Below, in pieces: positions 51,938-61,091 of a stretch of DNA of 64,000 nucleotides. The first letter of the stretch is position 1. Each line of letters opens with the position of its first letter. The DNA comes from an uncultured Eubacteriaceae bacterium (GTDB taxonomy: Bacteria; Bacillota; Clostridia; Peptostreptococcales; Anaerovoracaceae): the NCBI GenBank assembly GCA_903789635.1, contig CAIFEY010000006.1:1-64000 (forward strand), given 5' to 3'. Made by a program: the position numbers and the translations under genes. The notes beneath the pieces are model-generated. The model made no database searches. It was not told where the DNA came from and worked only from the letters and a program-made list of their open reading frames with translations.

Positions 51938-53047
51938 ATGGCAGACATGATCGAACAAAAATACACGGCGCAGGAGGCGGAGGACCGGCTGAAACGGCTG
52001 GACCCGCGGACGCTCGCGCTCATCGGGAAGCTGGAGGAGGAACACGCGCTGACGAAGGGCGAGTACGTGGAACTGCTCGGCGGGATGGGCGACGAGTCGG
52101 CGATTCTGCTGGCGGAGAAGGCGCGGCGGATCCGCGAGGAGATTTACGGGAAGGAAGTCTTTGTGCGCGGGATCATCGAGTTCAGCAACGTCTGTAAGAA
52201 CGACTGCTACTACTGCGGGATCCGGAAAGATAATGACAAAGTAGAACGTTACCGGCTTACGGACGAGCAGATCATGGAATGCTGCGAGATCGGTCACGAG
52301 TCGGGATACCGCACGTTCGTGCTGCAGAGCGGCGAGGACGGCCACTACACGGACGAGGTGCTCGGGGATCTCGTGTCCCGGATCCACGATAAATACATTG
52401 ACTGCGCGATCACGCTGTCGGTCGGGGAGAGGAGCCGCGAGAGCTACCAGTACCTGTACGACGCGGGCGCGGACCGCTACCTGCTCCGCCACGAGACGGC
52501 GGACGAGGCGCACTACAACCGGCTGCACCCGGCCGAGATGAGCTGGAGGCACCGGATGAACTGTCTGAGCGAGCTCCGCGAGATCGGCTACGACGTCGGC
52601 GCGGGGATGATGGTCGGTTCGCCGTACCAGACACCGGAGGACCTGGCCGAGGACCTGCTGTTCGTCGGCGAATTCAAGCCGGAGATGTGCGGCATCGGAC
52701 CGTTCATCCCGCACCGCGACACGCCGTTCCGTGACAAGCCTTCCGGGACGCTGGAGCAGACGCTCTACCTGCTCTCGATCATCCGGCTGATCCACCCGCA
52801 TGTTCTCTTGCCGTCCACCACCGCGCTCGGCACGATCGACCCGCTTGGCAGGGAGAAGGGCGTGCTCGCCGGCGCGAACGTCGTGATGCCGAACCTTTCG
52901 CCGGGCCAGACGCGCCGCCAGTACGAGCTCTACGACAACAAGATCTGCATGGACGACGACGCCGTGCAGTGCCGGAGCTGCATGGATTTCCGCATGCGCT
53001 CGATCGGCTACGAGCTGGTCGTGGACCGCGGCGATTACCGCAGGTAG
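51938..53047 (+). CDS. hydE: [FeFe] hydrogenase maturase HydE (radical SAM)
   Basis: A 369-residue radical SAM enzyme that helps build the organic part of the H-cluster. The SAM-cluster motif NVCKNDCYYCG lies near 83-92, and FVLQSGEDG near 128 and RHETADEAHYNRLHP near 190 are HydE hallmarks. The C-terminal CMDDDAVQCRSC carries the three cysteines of the optional second cluster. BioB/PylB relatives lack these blocks. The start at 51938 follows GGGGAAGGAG. HydF follows after 93 bases. Confidence 0.95.
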   Translation: MADMIEQKYTAQEAEDRLKRLDPRTLALIGKLEEEHALTKGEYVELLGGMGDESAILLAEKARRIREEIYGKEVFVRGIIEFSNVCKNDCYYCGIRKDNDKVERYRLTDEQIMECCEIGHESGYRTFVLQSGEDGHYTDEVLGDLVSRIHDKYIDCAITLSVGERSRESYQYLYDAGADRYLLRHETADEAHYNRLHPAEMSWRHRMNCLSELREIGYDVGAGMMVGSPYQTPEDLAEDLLFVGEFKPEMCGIGPFIPHRDTPFRDKPSGTLEQTLYLLSIIRLIHPHVLLPSTTALGTIDPLGREKGVLAGANVVMPNLSPGQTRRQYELYDNKICMDDDAVQCRSCMDFRMRSIGYELVVDRGDYRR

Positions 53048-53140
53048 GCGCGGCACGAACCGTGCGGCGCGCGTATGCGGCGGTCCTCACGATGACGTTT
53101 GCCGCCGCCGCAAAAAACGAATTAATCACAGGGGGTTACT

Positions 53141-54427
53141 ATGGGTTTGAATGATACACAGTCCGCGGAGCGCGTGCACATCGGCTTCTTCGGGCGCAGA
53201 AACGTCGGAAAATCGAGTGTCGTGAACGCGGTGACGAACCAGGAGCTCGCGGTCGTGTCGGACGTCAAGGGGACGACGACAGACCCGGTCAGGAAGTCGA
53301 TGGAGCTGCTGCCGCTCGGCCCGGTGCTGATCATCGACACGCCGGGATTCGACGACGAGGGCATGCTCGGCGAGAAGCGCGTGGAGAAGACGCGCCAGGT
53401 TATCCGCGAGACGGACATCGCGGTCCTCGTCGCGGACAGCACGGAGGGCCTGCAGGATGCGGACTGGCAGCTGCTTGCCGAGTTCCGCGCGAACGGCGTG
53501 CCGTGCCTCATCGTCTGGAACAAGGCCGATCTGTTGGACGACGCGGAGCAGCGCCTCGCCTTAGGTGTCTTCCCTTGGACAAAGTCCACCGACGCCCAGA
53601 ACCCAGCCGCCCCTGCCGCCCAGACCTCTGCAGTACGGACAGACGGCGCGGCCGCCATTCAGGCCATCTACGTCAGCGCCCAGGATAAGAAAAACATCCA
53701 GGAACTGAAGGAGGCTATGGGCCGCCTGAAGAGGGGCGCCGCGGAGACGGTCGGTCTGCTCGACGGGCTGGTCAGCCGCGGCGACACGATCGTCCTCGTG
53801 ATCCCGATCGACAAAGCCGCCCCTAAAGGCCGCCTGATCCTGCCCGAGCAGCAGACGATCCGCGCGGGCCTGGACCTGGGCGTGTCGGTCATGGTGACCG
53901 GAAACGACCGCCTCGCGGAGACGCTGGCCTCGCTGAAGGAGCCGCCACAGCTCGTGATCACGGACTCGCAGGCGTTCAAGCAGGTCGACGCGATCGTCCC
54001 GGAGGAGATCCCGATGACCTCGTTCTCGATCCTCTTCGCGCGCTACAAGGGCACGCTGAACCGCCAGCTCGTCGGCATCGCCCGCCTGAAGGGCCTCCCG
54101 GAAAACGCGAAGGTCCTGATCTCCGAGGGCTGCACCCACCACCGCCAGTGCGGCGATATCGGCACGGAGAAGATCCCAGCCCTGCTGAAAAAGTACGTGA
54201 AGCGCCCATTCACCTTCACGACCTCTTCCGGCAAAGGCTACCCGGACGATCTCACCGCCTACGACCTGATCATCCACTGCGGCGGCTGCATGCTGAACGA
54301 GAAGGAGATGCAGTACCGTGTCCGCCACGCAGACGAGCAGGGCGTTCCGATCACCAACTACGGCGTCGCCCTCGCGGAGATGAACGGCATCCTGGACAGG
54401 GCGCTGGCGCCGCTGCACTTGAAATAG
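53141..54427 (+). CDS. hydF: [FeFe] hydrogenase maturase HydF (GTPase scaffold)
   Basis: A 428-residue GTPase scaffold that carries the H-cluster precursor to HydA. The P-loop GRRNVGKSS lies near 17-25, DVKGTTTDPV is switch I, DTPGFDDEG the G3 region and WNKADL the G4. The C-terminal [4Fe-4S] site uses CTHHRQC near 330 and HCGGCML near 380. Between G4 and G5 (nucleotides about 53580-53660) sits an Ala/Pro/Thr-rich insertion not usual in HydF. Ends at a terminator; HydG is not nearby. Confidence 0.95.
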   Translation: MGLNDTQSAERVHIGFFGRRNVGKSSVVNAVTNQELAVVSDVKGTTTDPVRKSMELLPLGPVLIIDTPGFDDEGMLGEKRVEKTRQVIRETDIAVLVADSTEGLQDADWQLLAEFRANGVPCLIVWNKADLLDDAEQRLALGVFPWTKSTDAQNPAAPAAQTSAVRTDGAAAIQAIYVSAQDKKNIQELKEAMGRLKRGAAETVGLLDGLVSRGDTIVLVIPIDKAAPKGRLILPEQQTIRAGLDLGVSVMVTGNDRLAETLASLKEPPQLVITDSQAFKQVDAIVPEEIPMTSFSILFARYKGTLNRQLVGIARLKGLPENAKVLISEGCTHHRQCGDIGTEKIPALLKKYVKRPFTFTTSSGKGYPDDLTAYDLIIHCGGCMLNEKEMQYRVRHADEQGVPITNYGVALAEMNGILDRALAPLHLK

Positions 54428-54444
54428 AATAGAACAGAAACGAC

Positions 54445-54487
54445 GGGCCGCGGGAGAGCAGTGAGGATTCTCCGGCGGCCCTGTTTG
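54445..54487 (+). terminator. hydF terminator
   Basis: GGGCCGCGGGAGA pairs with TCTCCGGCGGCCC, followed by TGTTTGT. Confidence 0.7.
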
Positions 54488-54712
54488 TGCTGCGGCGGCG
54501 CGGAGGCTTGGCCGGAAGGGCGGCGGGCGGCGCTGTAAGGGGCACCGCCGCGAAATCGTTGGCCCGCCGCCCTGGATATAGAGATGAGGGCCGCCGGCGG
54601 AATACGCGCCGCTGAGGATGAGGTGGGGCGCCGCGGGGAGTGCACGAGGCTGACTGCAGGGATGCAGTCGCGGCAGCTGGCGTAATATCCTTTCTGCAGT
54701 CATGGTCTCTCT

Positions 54713-55245
54713 CGAGGTTTTGTCAAATTGTGAAGAATCCCGTTCTCGAAAATGTTAAAAATTTAATTATGTTATTGTGTGAAGATCCGCGATCTTCGAA
54801 ACGGTTGCGTACAATCGGATAATCAATAATGAGTATCGACCTCAAAAATCGCTGTAATCGAATAGTGTTTTTGAACATAGTTGCCATAGATTCCGGTATT
54901 TTAGCGCTGCGTTCAGATGTTGATCATGCAGCGATATCACCTGCGCTCTCTTGGCATCGGGGTTGAGAGCGCAGACGTGTTTCACGGCATTTTTGTGTAC
55001 ATATAGGTGTACACGTCTTCATATTTCTCTTCCGGAAAAAATATGACAAAAGGTTTTTCGATTTCTTCATAAGATCAGCTTGATTTTCAATTGACAGAAT
55101 CCATTTAGCCGTCCAAGCCCGCCGCGCCCGATCGCTGTAATTTGCGGGCGGTTTTTCCGGTAGAAGCCGTCCGAAAAATCGGCGCTTTGACCGTTATGCC
55201 ATCGATTTTTCCAGTAACTGGTGCATGCAGTATACCGCGATTCTC
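54713..55245 (+). ncRNA. ~540-bp two-copy intergenic element, copy 2; candidate structured RNA
   Basis: Starts at GAGGTTTTGTCAAATTGTG and aligns in direct orientation with 33401-33950; the first 170 bases are especially alike. Its central hairpin TGCGCTCTC/GAGAGCGCA (54941-54973) is two pairs longer than the TGCTCTC/GAGAGCA hairpin of copy 1, and GTGTAC/GTACAC (54995-55014) replaces TGTAC/GTACA. Paired changes that keep a stem favour RNA over chance. The 5' part is AT-rich and might include a promoter. Confidence 0.55.
55197..55240 (+). repeat. ~45-bp dispersed element, copy 4
   Basis: TGCCATCGATTTTTCCAG, TAACTGGTGCATGC, AGTATACCGCG. It ends copy 2 of the ~540-bp element, as another copy ends copy 1. 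Confidence 0.6.
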
Positions 55246-55293
55246 CCCCGGTGTTTTCATCCCCGGTATCCCGGAGGGGCTCGCTCCGGAAAT

Positions 55294-55326
55294 GAAAAAG
55301 GACCGCGAAAATCACGGTCCTTTTTC
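55294..55326. terminator. bidirectional terminator before the M24 peptidase gene
   Basis: GAAAAAGGACCG and CGGTCCTTTTTC arms around GCGAAAATCA; serves the minus-strand peptidase gene and anything transcribed from the element to its left. Confidence 0.85.
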
Positions 55327-55413
55327 AGAAATTCGTTATTAATCATTGGTTGATCGATGACAGCGGCCTGGTTAGAACTGCAGCACCGGGAGAAACTACA
55401 GTCTCGGCAGGAA

Positions 55414-56499
55414 CTACAGCTCAATCAGGTCGTGGGTGAAGTCGCTCGTCATGTTCTCGAAGCCGTCCTCGGTGATCAGGATCTGGTCCTCGATGCGGAC
55501 GCCGCCCCAGCCTGGGATGTAGATGCCCGGCTCGATCGTGCGGACGTTGCCGACCGGGAACGGGGTCTCGTCGGTGATGGAGTCGAACGGGCCCTCGTGG
55601 ACGAACAGGCCGATGCCGTGGCCGATGTTGTTGTACTCGTAGCCCTTGTACTTGGAGTCTTTCAGGACTTCCATCTGCGCGTTGTAGATGTCGCAGCCGC
55701 GGGTGCCGGCTTTGGTGATGGCGTTGCAGGCGTCGAACATCTTCTGTACTGTGGAGTAGACTTCCTTCTGCTCGGCGGTTGCCTTTCCGACGACGACGGT
55801 GCGGGTCATGTCGGACATGTAGCCGTGAACCTGGCAGCCGAAGTCCATCAGGACGAAGTCGCCGTATGCGACGGCCTTCTCGGACGGAACGCCGTGGAGC
55901 AGGGAGGTTCTCGCGCCGGAGATCAGGATGTTGCCGTAAGGCATGGTATCAGCCCCGTTCATGACCATGTAGAGGGAGAGCTTTGCCGCGAGCTCCTTCT
56001 CGGTGACGCCCGGCTGAATTTCCGGAAGCAGGTCCTCCAGTGCACGGCAGGAAATCTCGCAGGCCTGGCGCTGGTAGGCGATTTCCTCGGCGTTCTTCAC
56101 CATTCTCATGTCGGAGATGATGTTGAAGGTCGGGACCTTCTCCGCCTCGACGATCTTGTCGAAGTCCATGAAGAAGTCGTAGGAGAAGTCATCTCCTTCG
56201 AATCCGACGTTCTTGCAGCCGTTCTTCTTCAGCAGGTCCTGGACGCTGTCCGCGACCGTTCTGCCCGGCAGGCGCCAGATCACAACCTCGTAGTCCGGGC
56301 ACTCGAGCGCCGCGTCCTCGGTGTAGCGCAGGTCGGTGATGAAGAACTGCTTGCCGCTCTTGGTGAACAGCAGCCACTGTGCGCCGTCACTCGCGGTGAA
56401 TCCGCTGATGTAACGGATGTTCGTCGGGCTGGAGATGAAGAAGGCGTCGAGATCCTTCTCCTTCATAAACGAAAAAACTTTCTCCTCGTTAGTCTGCAT
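55414..56499 (-). CDS. M24 family Xaa-Pro aminopeptidase
   Basis: A 361-residue two-metal peptidase that removes an N-terminal residue before proline. The creatinase-like N-terminal domain (1-130) includes NIRYISGFTASDG. The pita-bread domain has all ligands: the two Asp of LMDFGCQVHGYMSDMTRT (about 225-240), GHGIGLFVHEGP (about 295), the Glu in RTIEPGIYIPG (about 325) and the last Glu in GVRIEDQIL (about 338). Length is standard. GGAGGGATTACC fixes the start. Monocistronic. Confidence 0.93.
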   Translation of the reverse strand: MQTNEEKVFSFMKEKDLDAFFISSPTNIRYISGFTASDGAQWLLFTKSGKQFFITDLRYTEDAALECPDYEVVIWRLPGRTVADSVQDLLKKNGCKNVGFEGDDFSYDFFMDFDKIVEAEKVPTFNIISDMRMVKNAEEIAYQRQACEISCRALEDLLPEIQPGVTEKELAAKLSLYMVMNGADTMPYGNILISGARTSLLHGVPSEKAVAYGDFVLMDFGCQVHGYMSDMTRTVVVGKATAEQKEVYSTVQKMFDACNAITKAGTRGCDIYNAQMEVLKDSKYKGYEYNNIGHGIGLFVHEGPFDSITDETPFPVGNVRTIEPGIYIPGWGGVRIEDQILITEDGFENMTSDFTHDLIEL

Positions 56500-57097
56500 G
56501 GTAATCCCTCCTCTACAGATTTCAATCAAAAATGCAATATTTTGCATGGTAATCATCTTCATGGCCGGCGTCCGCCGCTTCCTCTGCGACAAAGTTCACC
56601 CGCCCAGTTCGGGCAGGCTGATCTGCTGCATTTCTGTTATTTTTCGGCTGCTTTTCGGACGTCAAAGCGGCCGGGCATGGCCGTTCCGAATCGATTTCGG
56701 AACTGTGGACCGCGGTCTATACCGAGGTCTACCACCGAATAAAGTATACCTATGTCTGCGTATTCTGTCAATAAATTGTCATTCTTTACCGGGGTGAAGG
56801 GAGGCCGCCGGACGGAAAACGAGGTGCGAGGCAGCGGCGCCGAAATTCCGGGCGCATCGGCAAATGGGAGGGGCGCCGGTGCGGCGGCCCTCCGGAAATC
56901 CGCGGCGGGCGGCAGAGAAAAGGGCCGCGGGGAAATGTGTCATGAAACGGACAGTCACTTCCCGCGGCCCCGGTGGAACCATGGATATGTATATTTTGCC
57001 GAATCCGCAGAACGCGAGGCTGGCGCCGCACCCGGAAGCCGCCGGACTGTCGCCGCACCCGGAAGCCGCCGGACTGTCGCCGCGCCCGACAGAAGAA
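56500..57097. other. GC-rich intergenic region with hairpin and 27-bp tandem repeat
   Basis: Holds the peptidase promoter side (AT-rich, 56510-56760), a strong hairpin GGGCCGCGGGGAA/TTCCCGCGGCCCC around 56925-56982 that may end YitT transcription, and two exact 27-base copies at 57024-57050 and 57051-57077. No gene is supported. Confidence 0.5.
57024..57077. repeat. 27-bp tandem repeat, two exact copies
   Basis: Each copy reads CGCCGCACCCGGAAGCC then GCCGGACTGT; a third begins at 57078 and diverges. Confidence 0.9.
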
Positions 57098-58045
57098 TCA
57101 CTGCTGCTTCCTGCCGGTGCGGTCGAGGTGCTGCTGCAGGTAGTCGTCCTTGAACTCGTCGACGATCGTGAAGCCGCGGCCGTTGACCTCCTGGACGATG
57201 CTGATCGTGATGAAGGCGGTCGGGTCGATCCGCAGGATCAGGCGCTTGACAGTATTCATGCTGCTCAGGGTCGTGACGCTCTGGATCATCTCTATCTCCT
57301 GCTTCAGCATGCCGGAACGGCCTTTCAGCAGGGTCGCGCCGATGCCCAGGGCGAGGAGCTCGTCGAGGACGGCCTCGGTCTCGGAAGAGTAGATCTGGAA
57401 CTGTACGAGCCCGGTGCCCATCAGGAAGATCCGCTGGGAGACGATGGAGTAGAGGAAGACGACGAGGATCGCGAGGACCAGGTCGGTCAGGGTCGCATTG
57501 AAGAACTGGAGGATCAGGATCACGGAGTCCTGGATGTACATGACCGGCGCGAGCTTGGTGCCGATTTTCTTGTGAAGGATCAGCGGGACGACGTCGCTTC
57601 CGCCCATGCTGCGGCCGGCGCGCAGGATGATGCCGATTCCGATGCCCATCAGCGTGCCGCCGGCGATCGCCGCGACGATCGGGTCGTCGACCAGGTGGGC
57701 GTCCAGGAAGCCCATTTTAGTGAACAGGGCGAGGAAGAACGGGTAGCTCAGGCTCCCGAGGACGATCGAGGCCGCGTACTGCTTGCCGAGCGCAAAGAAT
57801 GCGGCAGCCAGCAGGACGAGGTTGAAGAACAGAACCGCGGCGGACAGCGGGATTACGGGGATGAAGTGGTTCACAATCGCGCCGAGGCCGGTCGATCCGC
57901 CGATCATGATGCCGTACGGAAGTGCGAAGGTGATCATCGCGAAGGTGGTGACGGCGACGCCGAGCAGGACGACCGCGTTGGTCCACAGCTCGTGGACGAC
58001 CAGGTCCTTGGTGGTTCTTTTTCCGGTTTTTTGGCTCTTTCCCAT
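57098..58045 (-). CDS. YitT family membrane protein (DUF161/DUF2179)
   Basis: A 315-residue membrane protein with five or six helices in the first 200 residues (ITFALPYGIMIGGSTGLGAIV near 45 and TLMGIGIGIILRAGRSMGGSDVVPLI near 130 are family signatures) and a soluble DUF2179 domain (about 225-305; ILRIDPTAFITI-like). Such proteins are common in Firmicutes in several copies; the transported or sensed compound is not known. CTGGAGGAACAGAC fixes ATG 58045; the frame extends 50 codons upstream without a ribosome site. Confidence 0.88.
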   Translation of the reverse strand: MGKSQKTGKRTTKDLVVHELWTNAVVLLGVAVTTFAMITFALPYGIMIGGSTGLGAIVNHFIPVIPLSAAVLFFNLVLLAAAFFALGKQYAASIVLGSLSYPFFLALFTKMGFLDAHLVDDPIVAAIAGGTLMGIGIGIILRAGRSMGGSDVVPLILHKKIGTKLAPVMYIQDSVILILQFFNATLTDLVLAILVVFLYSIVSQRIFLMGTGLVQFQIYSSETEAVLDELLALGIGATLLKGRSGMLKQEIEMIQSVTTLSSMNTVKRLILRIDPTAFITISIVQEVNGRGFTIVDEFKDDYLQQHLDRTGRKQQ

Positions 58046-58281
58046 GTCTGTTCCTCCAGATGTGCAGCTGCGCGAATATTCCGAGGTTTGTGGGCGCGCC
58101 GACGCGCGGCCGACACGCCTGCCCGCGGAAGTATCATGCATATTAATCTTCATCGTAATATAATCGCAATCGATTAATCGATAAATATTATACACTGCGA
58201 ACAGACTTATTGAAAGAAAGCATACACGATATCTGTAAGATATCCGAGAGATATCGATAATTCGAATTCGTGGCAGACGAG

Positions 58282-58320
58282 AGGGGCTGTGAAAAATGCA
58301 GGGCCGATTTTACAGCCCCT
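58282..58320. terminator. hairpin of the GGGCTGTGAAAA family
   Basis: GAGGGGCTGTGAAAA pairs with TTTTACAGCCCCTC around GATGCAGGGCCGA-like loop. It stands alone just left of the ~440-bp element, with no gene ending nearby. Confidence 0.6.
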
Positions 58321-58384
58321 CTCCATACGCTGGAATCACAACGGCGAGATTACGACTGCGGATTCCAGTTCCCGGATAAACGGG

Positions 58385-58830
58385 GTATGGCGCGCTACAG
58401 TTGGGAATTTAGTCCATTCACTGGCCATTTTCCAAACGATCCAAAAAAAATTGGGGAAAACGGCGCCAAAATCCTGTATTTTCCAACAGCTAAGCGAAGT
58501 CAGCGGGCGCCTCCGTCACTGCCGCAGATCACCGTCATCCATTTGACCAGTGCGCCCGCAATAATTGACTGCACCGCCGCCGTAATTCTGGACAGACTGC
58601 ACAATTCGCCGCACAACATCGTCGCGTTGTCGTCCATTTTTCAGCGACGGCGGCGGTGCTTCCATCATCCATCGATGACCATCGCGCCATACATACCCCT
58701 ACAGGGTATATCAACCCTGAATTCCGTCGCAGCCGACCTGGGAATTTGAGCTTATCGGCGCCAATTTTCCCAAATTTCCGGCGGCGCCTGGGAAAACAGA
58801 GAATTATCTTGGAAATTCCCAGATTTCCGT
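58385..58830 (+). repeat. ~440-bp dispersed element, copy 2
   Basis: Inverted relative to 39490-39950 and alike over its full length. This copy keeps a longer open frame (58270-58749) encoding GMARYSWEF, FPNDPKK and LTSAPAIIDC, but has no ribosome site or recognised domain. It fills the gap up to the M1 peptidase stop. Confidence 0.65.
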
Positions 58831-58842
58831 GAAGAACCATTT

Positions 58843-60566
58843 TTATTTTACGAACAGTTTGATGATCGCGTTGACCTTCTCCGCGTTGTCGTGCCTGCGG
58901 ATGACGTTGACGAAGTCCTCCGTCGTCGCCTGCTTCATGCTGTAGGTCTCGTAGTAGTCGTGCAGGGCGCTGTGGAACGCGTCCGCGCCCATCGCGAGGT
59001 ACAGGTAGCCCATGAAGCGGCAGCCGTAGTCGTACGGGATCAGGGAGGTGACCTGGTCCTTCGGATACTTATTCACCGGGACGTTGACGTAGGTCTTCTT
59101 CCCGGACTTCAGCTGCTTCTTCATCTCTTTTCGGATGTCGGTGAAGTACTCCTTTCTCAGCCGGGCGGTTTTCCCTGGGGTCTTCTCGATTTTGTCGACA
59201 AGGGCGCTGCTGGAGCTGTCGGCGAGCTTGAACTCGACGGTCTCGAGGAAGCTGACCGGGCCCTCGTCGAGCCAGGCTTCTGCATATTCGTCGCTTCCGA
59301 CCGCCGCGTAGAACCACTGGTGGGCGATCTCGTGCGTGACATTGCTCCGGAGGGAGTCAAAGTTGCACTGGGACTGCTTCTTCGCGTAGTACTCGAGGTT
59401 GCCGTTGATCATGGCGAGGCCGGGGTACTCCATGCCGCCGAACCCGAATCCGAACAGGCACTCGACGAGGTCGAGCTCGTCGTAGGCGTACGGGCCGATG
59501 TTCTTTGTATACAGGTCGAGGCTCTCGTTTGCAACTGATTTGCAGACCTTGTTGTAGAGTTTCATGTACTTGCTCTTCTTATATCTGCCCGGGAAGTAGT
59601 AATTATTTACCCGGGTCCCGTTGAACGTCCAGCTCTGCTTCTTGTACGCGTCGCTGGCGCAGATCGCCATCTCGCGGACGTTGGCTGCGTGGATTTTCGT
59701 GATTCCGTCCTCGGTCGAGCTTTTTCCGACCGCGGCGACGGTGTAGCTCTTCGGTGCGCGGAAGGTGATGTCGTAGTCGGAGACCGCGCTGTTTCGGTTC
59801 TCGCCGTCGTCGTAGTATGGGTGGTAATTCCACTTTCCGCCGCGGTAATCGCTCAGGTACGGGAAGCAGAACGACAGGTTGTAGAGCGTCTTTCCGCCCG
59901 CGAGCCTAGTGTATCCGAACCTGTCCTCGCGCTTAGGCACGGACGTCGTGACCTTCACCGTGACGTCGATGGACTGCCCCGGCGCCAGCCTGCTGTCTCC
60001 GAGGTCGACGAACAGGTCGCTCGGATCCTTTCCCGGCTTATAGGACAAAGCCTTCCCGCCCGCAGAAATACCGCGGATGCTGGTCTTCGCGTTCTTCTTC
60101 ACGTCGAACTTGTAATATTTCCGGTCGTATTTCAGGTAGCCGTACGCGGTGTTGACGATGCAGAGCCTGGAAACCTCGCCGTCTGTGTTGTTGACGACGT
60201 GCATGGTCACGGATTCCGTGAGCTGATGTTTCTTCGTGTTCAGCGAGGCGTCGATCGTGTAGTGGTCGGCCTTGATCAGCGGGTCGGTGCTCGCGATTGT
60301 TGAAGCCGAGTCCGTCGCGGTACGTTCAGACGTTGACGCTGCCGTGCCGCCTTCAGATATTGAAGCTGCGGCCGCCATTGTTGTTTAGAACTGCCGGCCG
60401 TGTCCGCAAAGGCGGAAGCCGGAAACAGCAGCAGGCCGGCGGCGAGTGCGGTGGCCAGCAGGACGGAGATCGCCCTGCTGGTTGATTTTGTCCGGAACCT
60501 CCCCGCAGACTTCTGGTCATTCCCTGTAAATTTCATATCCCCTCTGATTTTCAAAAAACTTTTCAT
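58843..60566 (-). pseudogene. secreted M1 family metallopeptidase, frameshifted after the signal peptide
   Basis: An aminopeptidase-N-like zinc peptidase split by a -1 shift. A start at 60566 (AAAGGAG in front; 60536 is the alternative) gives a signal peptide with ATALAAGLLLFPASAFAD. The frame then runs on into unrelated Arg/Gln-rich residues near 60385. From 60378 another frame encodes the mature enzyme for 510 residues: beta-sandwich domain, GFGFGGMEYPGL near 320, zinc motif HEIAHQWF near 352 and the third ligand in EAWLDEG near 372. An upstream TAA blocks that frame. The mature part alone would lack export. A repeat-rich Ala/Thr/Ser linker follows the junction. A sequencing error is possible. 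Confidence 0.8.
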
Positions 60567-60756
60567 AATACTCCTTTGCGTCAAAGTTCGGCGGCTGCCG
60601 CGATGATATCTATTGTGATATTTCAATGATGCTATTGATAGGATATTTCTGCACACTCATTATATTTCAATGTTCCTGGGAGATGGCGGTTCTGAATTGA
60701 AAATAAGAATTGTTAAGGTTATGTTAAAAAAGTATCGCATTGGCCTATGCGCATGC

Positions 60757-60968
60757 TATAATGAAGCACGGAACCTGACTGTAAAGCGGCAAATTCTGAG
60801 CGGGAAGGGATACAACACTGGGTGCATATGGACGGAAGCGGATCATTCGAAACGGAGAATTTCGGAGTCGGATTCGAACGGCACGCAGCACCTGAAAATG
60901 ATGAGAATCTGCTCTCACTGCCGCTCCTGCAGGATTTTCTGCAGGGTCAGCAGTGGGAGTTTTTGTTT
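60757..60968 (+). promoter_or_regulatory. leader of the TM1266/nitrogenase-like operon: promoter and internal terminator
   Basis: An extended -10 TGCTATAAT (60754-60762) is followed by about 150 bases and then a strong hairpin with CCTGCAG/CTGCAGG inner and CTCACTGC/GCAGTGGGAG outer pairing, ending in TTTTTGTTT (60913-60968). It lies 120 bases before the first gene, so it can stop transcription before the operon. This is the layout of an attenuator or riboswitch, or of a separate small RNA of about 200 bases. I recognise no known aptamer. Confidence 0.5.
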
Positions 60969-60973
60969 GATAT

Positions 60974-61030
60974 TCCGAAATGCGCCGAAATGCGTCGAAA
61001 CGCGAAAACGCGGAACGAAAACGCAAGGAT
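60974..61030. repeat. short CGAAATGCG repeats
   Basis: CCGAAATGCG, CCGAAATGCG and TCGAAACGCG follow one another, with further CGAAAACGC units after them, between the leader terminator and the regulator gene. Confidence 0.5.
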
Positions 61031-61091
61031 GCAGGGAATCGCTTCGGAAGATGGGGCCGCGCGGATTCAAGCGCAGAAAGGCAGGGTAACA

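Noticed and set aside
58270-58749. 159-residue plus-strand frame in the ~440-bp element
   Set aside because: No ribosome site or domain, and the homologous copy is interrupted by stops; treated as repeat rather than gene.
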